Below, piece after piece: positions 22,903-23,819 of a DNA stretch of 23,819 nt. The notes beneath the pieces were generated by a model, which worked only from the letters and a program-made list of their open reading frames with translations, made no database searches and was not told the origin of the DNA. The translations under genes and the position numbers were made by a program. How positions within the stretch are numbered: the stretch's first letter is position 1; each line of letters opens with the position of its first letter. Origin of the DNA: Deltaproteobacteria bacterium (GTDB taxonomy: Bacteria > Desulfobacterota > DAOWNY01); the NCBI GenBank assembly GCA_030642325.1, contig DAOWNY010000003.1:1-23819 (forward strand), read 5' to 3'.

Positions 22903-23289
22903 GTGAAAGTACTCATTGTAGATGATGATGCCGACGTAAGAGTATTTGTTTCCACGGTGGTAGAAGAAAATAATCATACGTCGATAGTAGCAAAAAATGG
23001 CGAGGAAGCGCTCGCTAAGATAAAAGAAGAAAAGCCGGATTTAGTTATCTTGGATGTCTTGATGCCCAAACGCAGTGGAATCAAGCTGTATCGTGAGTTG
23101 AAAACCGACGATTCCTATAAAAAAATACCGATTATCATGCTGTCCGGCATCGCCAAAAGAACTTTCCTGCGCTCCCAGGAAGCATTAACTGAGTTTGGAG
23201 AAGAAGGAGTTCCTGAGCCGGAGGCTTATCTGGAAAAGCCGGTGGAACCGGAGGAATTGGCAGAAACAATAAAGGAGACCATGGCCTAA
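22903..23289 (+). CDS. Single-domain response regulator (CheY-like)
   Basis: 128 aa, one receiver domain and no output domain. The acidic cluster is in LIVDDDAD (Asp7-Asp9), the phospho-acceptor is Asp51 in VILDVLMPKRSG, the switch Ser81 is in IIMLSG and the conserved Lys112 is in YLEKPVEP. A loop of ~20 residues (KRTFLRSQEALTEFGEEG, about 85-102) before the last strand is longer than usual in CheY. GTG 22903 has GGGAGG 7 bp upstream. It lies 36 bp after the hybrid kinase and is a probable phosphorelay partner for one or both kinases; with no DNA-binding domain it must act by protein contact. Confidence 0.92.
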   Translation: MKVLIVDDDADVRVFVSTVVEENNHTSIVAKNGEEALAKIKEEKPDLVILDVLMPKRSGIKLYRELKTDDSYKKIPIIMLSGIAKRTFLRSQEALTEFGEEGVPEPEAYLEKPVEPEELAETIKETMA

Positions 23290-23322
23290 AATTATTTTTC
23301 GCATAACCGGAGGAGACTTTTC

Positions 23323-23819
23323 GTGAAGATAAATAAAATGCTGTTTGTGACTAATTTTGAAGAATTATGGTTTGATGCCTTAAACTCCTTGATGGAACTG
23401 AGAAAGTCAGGTCTGAATCATGTAGTATTTCTCCATGTCATAGAAAGGGAGAAAGTAGCCATGCACCGGGGCGCCGGCTATCTTAAAGATACTGCCACGA
23501 GACTTAAGGAAATTGCTAATGTCCGCTTTATTGACTGGGCAGAAAGCCTTTTTGAGCAGGGGATGGAATGCGGAGCCTATATCGTGGTGGGCGATCCGGT
23601 TCCCAAGGCGGTAGCCACCGCTAAAGAAGAGGGTATTGACCTGATTGTAACCGGCCGCCACAGGAAGGGGAAGCTGGAGGAATTGTACGGGGGGTCTGAA
23701 ACCATTGAACTTATTAAAGGAACTGCTACCCCGGTCATGGTGCATAAGTATATGCTGGTATCAGGCAAGATTAACGACAAACCGTTTGAAAGGCCGTTGC
23801 TGACAATGGATTGGTCCCC
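23323..23819 (+). CDS. Universal stress protein (UspA domain), truncated at window end
   Basis: The frame opens at GTG 23323 with GGAGGAG about 8 bp upstream and stays open to the window edge: 165 complete codons. It begins MKINKMLFVTNFEELWFDAL and contains NHVVFLHVIE (strand 2), YIVVGDPVPKAVATAKEEG, DLIVTGRHRKGK and the strand end TATPVMVHKY, the usual Usp alpha/beta layout (~145 aa). The sequence continues past one domain (MLVSGKINDKPFERPLL), so a tandem two-domain Usp is likely. ATP binding is uncertain, since the G-x2-G-x9-G(S/T) motif is only partly matched. It sits 33 bp after the response regulator and probably belongs to the same operon, linking this signalling block to general stress. 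Confidence 0.85.
   Translation, partial: MKINKMLFVTNFEELWFDALNSLMELRKSGLNHVVFLHVIEREKVAMHRGAGYLKDTATRLKEIANVRFIDWAESLFEQGMECGAYIVVGDPVPKAVATAKEEGIDLIVTGRHRKGKLEELYGGSETIELIKGTATPVMVHKYMLVSGKINDKPFERPLLTMDWS

Overview
The window reads as a chromosomal segment of a Gram-negative anaerobe or microaerophile. The gene content (UGA-decoded selenoprotein, exported pentaheme cytochrome, persulfide dioxygenase/rhodanese proteins, rubrerythrin-like fusion, NhaD-type antiporter, large histidine kinases) resembles what is common in Desulfobacterota (former Deltaproteobacteria). That assignment is an inference from content; no marker gene is present to prove it.

Region A (1-6931) is the end of an exopolysaccharide/O-antigen type locus, all on the + strand: the tail of a membrane protein, a two-domain SAM methyltransferase, a GT4 glycosyltransferase, GDP-mannose 4,6-dehydratase (gmd), a polyprenyl-phosphate sugar phosphotransferase that would start the lipid-linked glycan, and a GT-C (GT39-like) membrane glycosyltransferase. 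Together they could make a GDP-deoxysugar, load the first sugar on undecaprenyl phosphate, extend it and transfer sugar on the outer side of the membrane.

Region B (6975-9100) is accessory DNA. It has a solitary A+T-rich DNA methyltransferase, then about 850 bp without an intact gene. That stretch holds the decayed 3' end of an IS3-family transposase, a possible IS terminal repeat, and two families of phased heptanucleotide repeats in both orientations.

Region C (9101-13605) is a compact run for reactive sulfur and oxygen species: a rhodanese-ferritin-like fusion, a CstB-like persulfide dioxygenase with one inactive and one active rhodanese domain, a peroxiredoxin whose peroxidatic residue is encoded by TGA (selenocysteine, split in two by naive ORF calling) with a candidate SECIS hairpin, and an exported pentaheme c-type cytochrome.

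Region D (13606-17593) contains a broken gene remnant, a large exported caspase-like (C14) protease with WWTG-type beta repeats, a PPC domain and an EF-hand-like loop, a frameshifted C-terminal remnant of an M16 metalloprotease, and a 430-bp intergenic region with two inverted repeats and a good sigma70-like promoter.

Region E (17594-23819) is an NhaD-type Na+/H+ antiporter carrying an in-frame 39-bp tandem repeat right after its signal peptide, followed by a signalling block: a histidine kinase with an N-terminal Rossmann-like domain plus GAF and PAS, a REC-PAS-histidine kinase, a single-domain response regulator, and a universal stress protein that runs off the window end.
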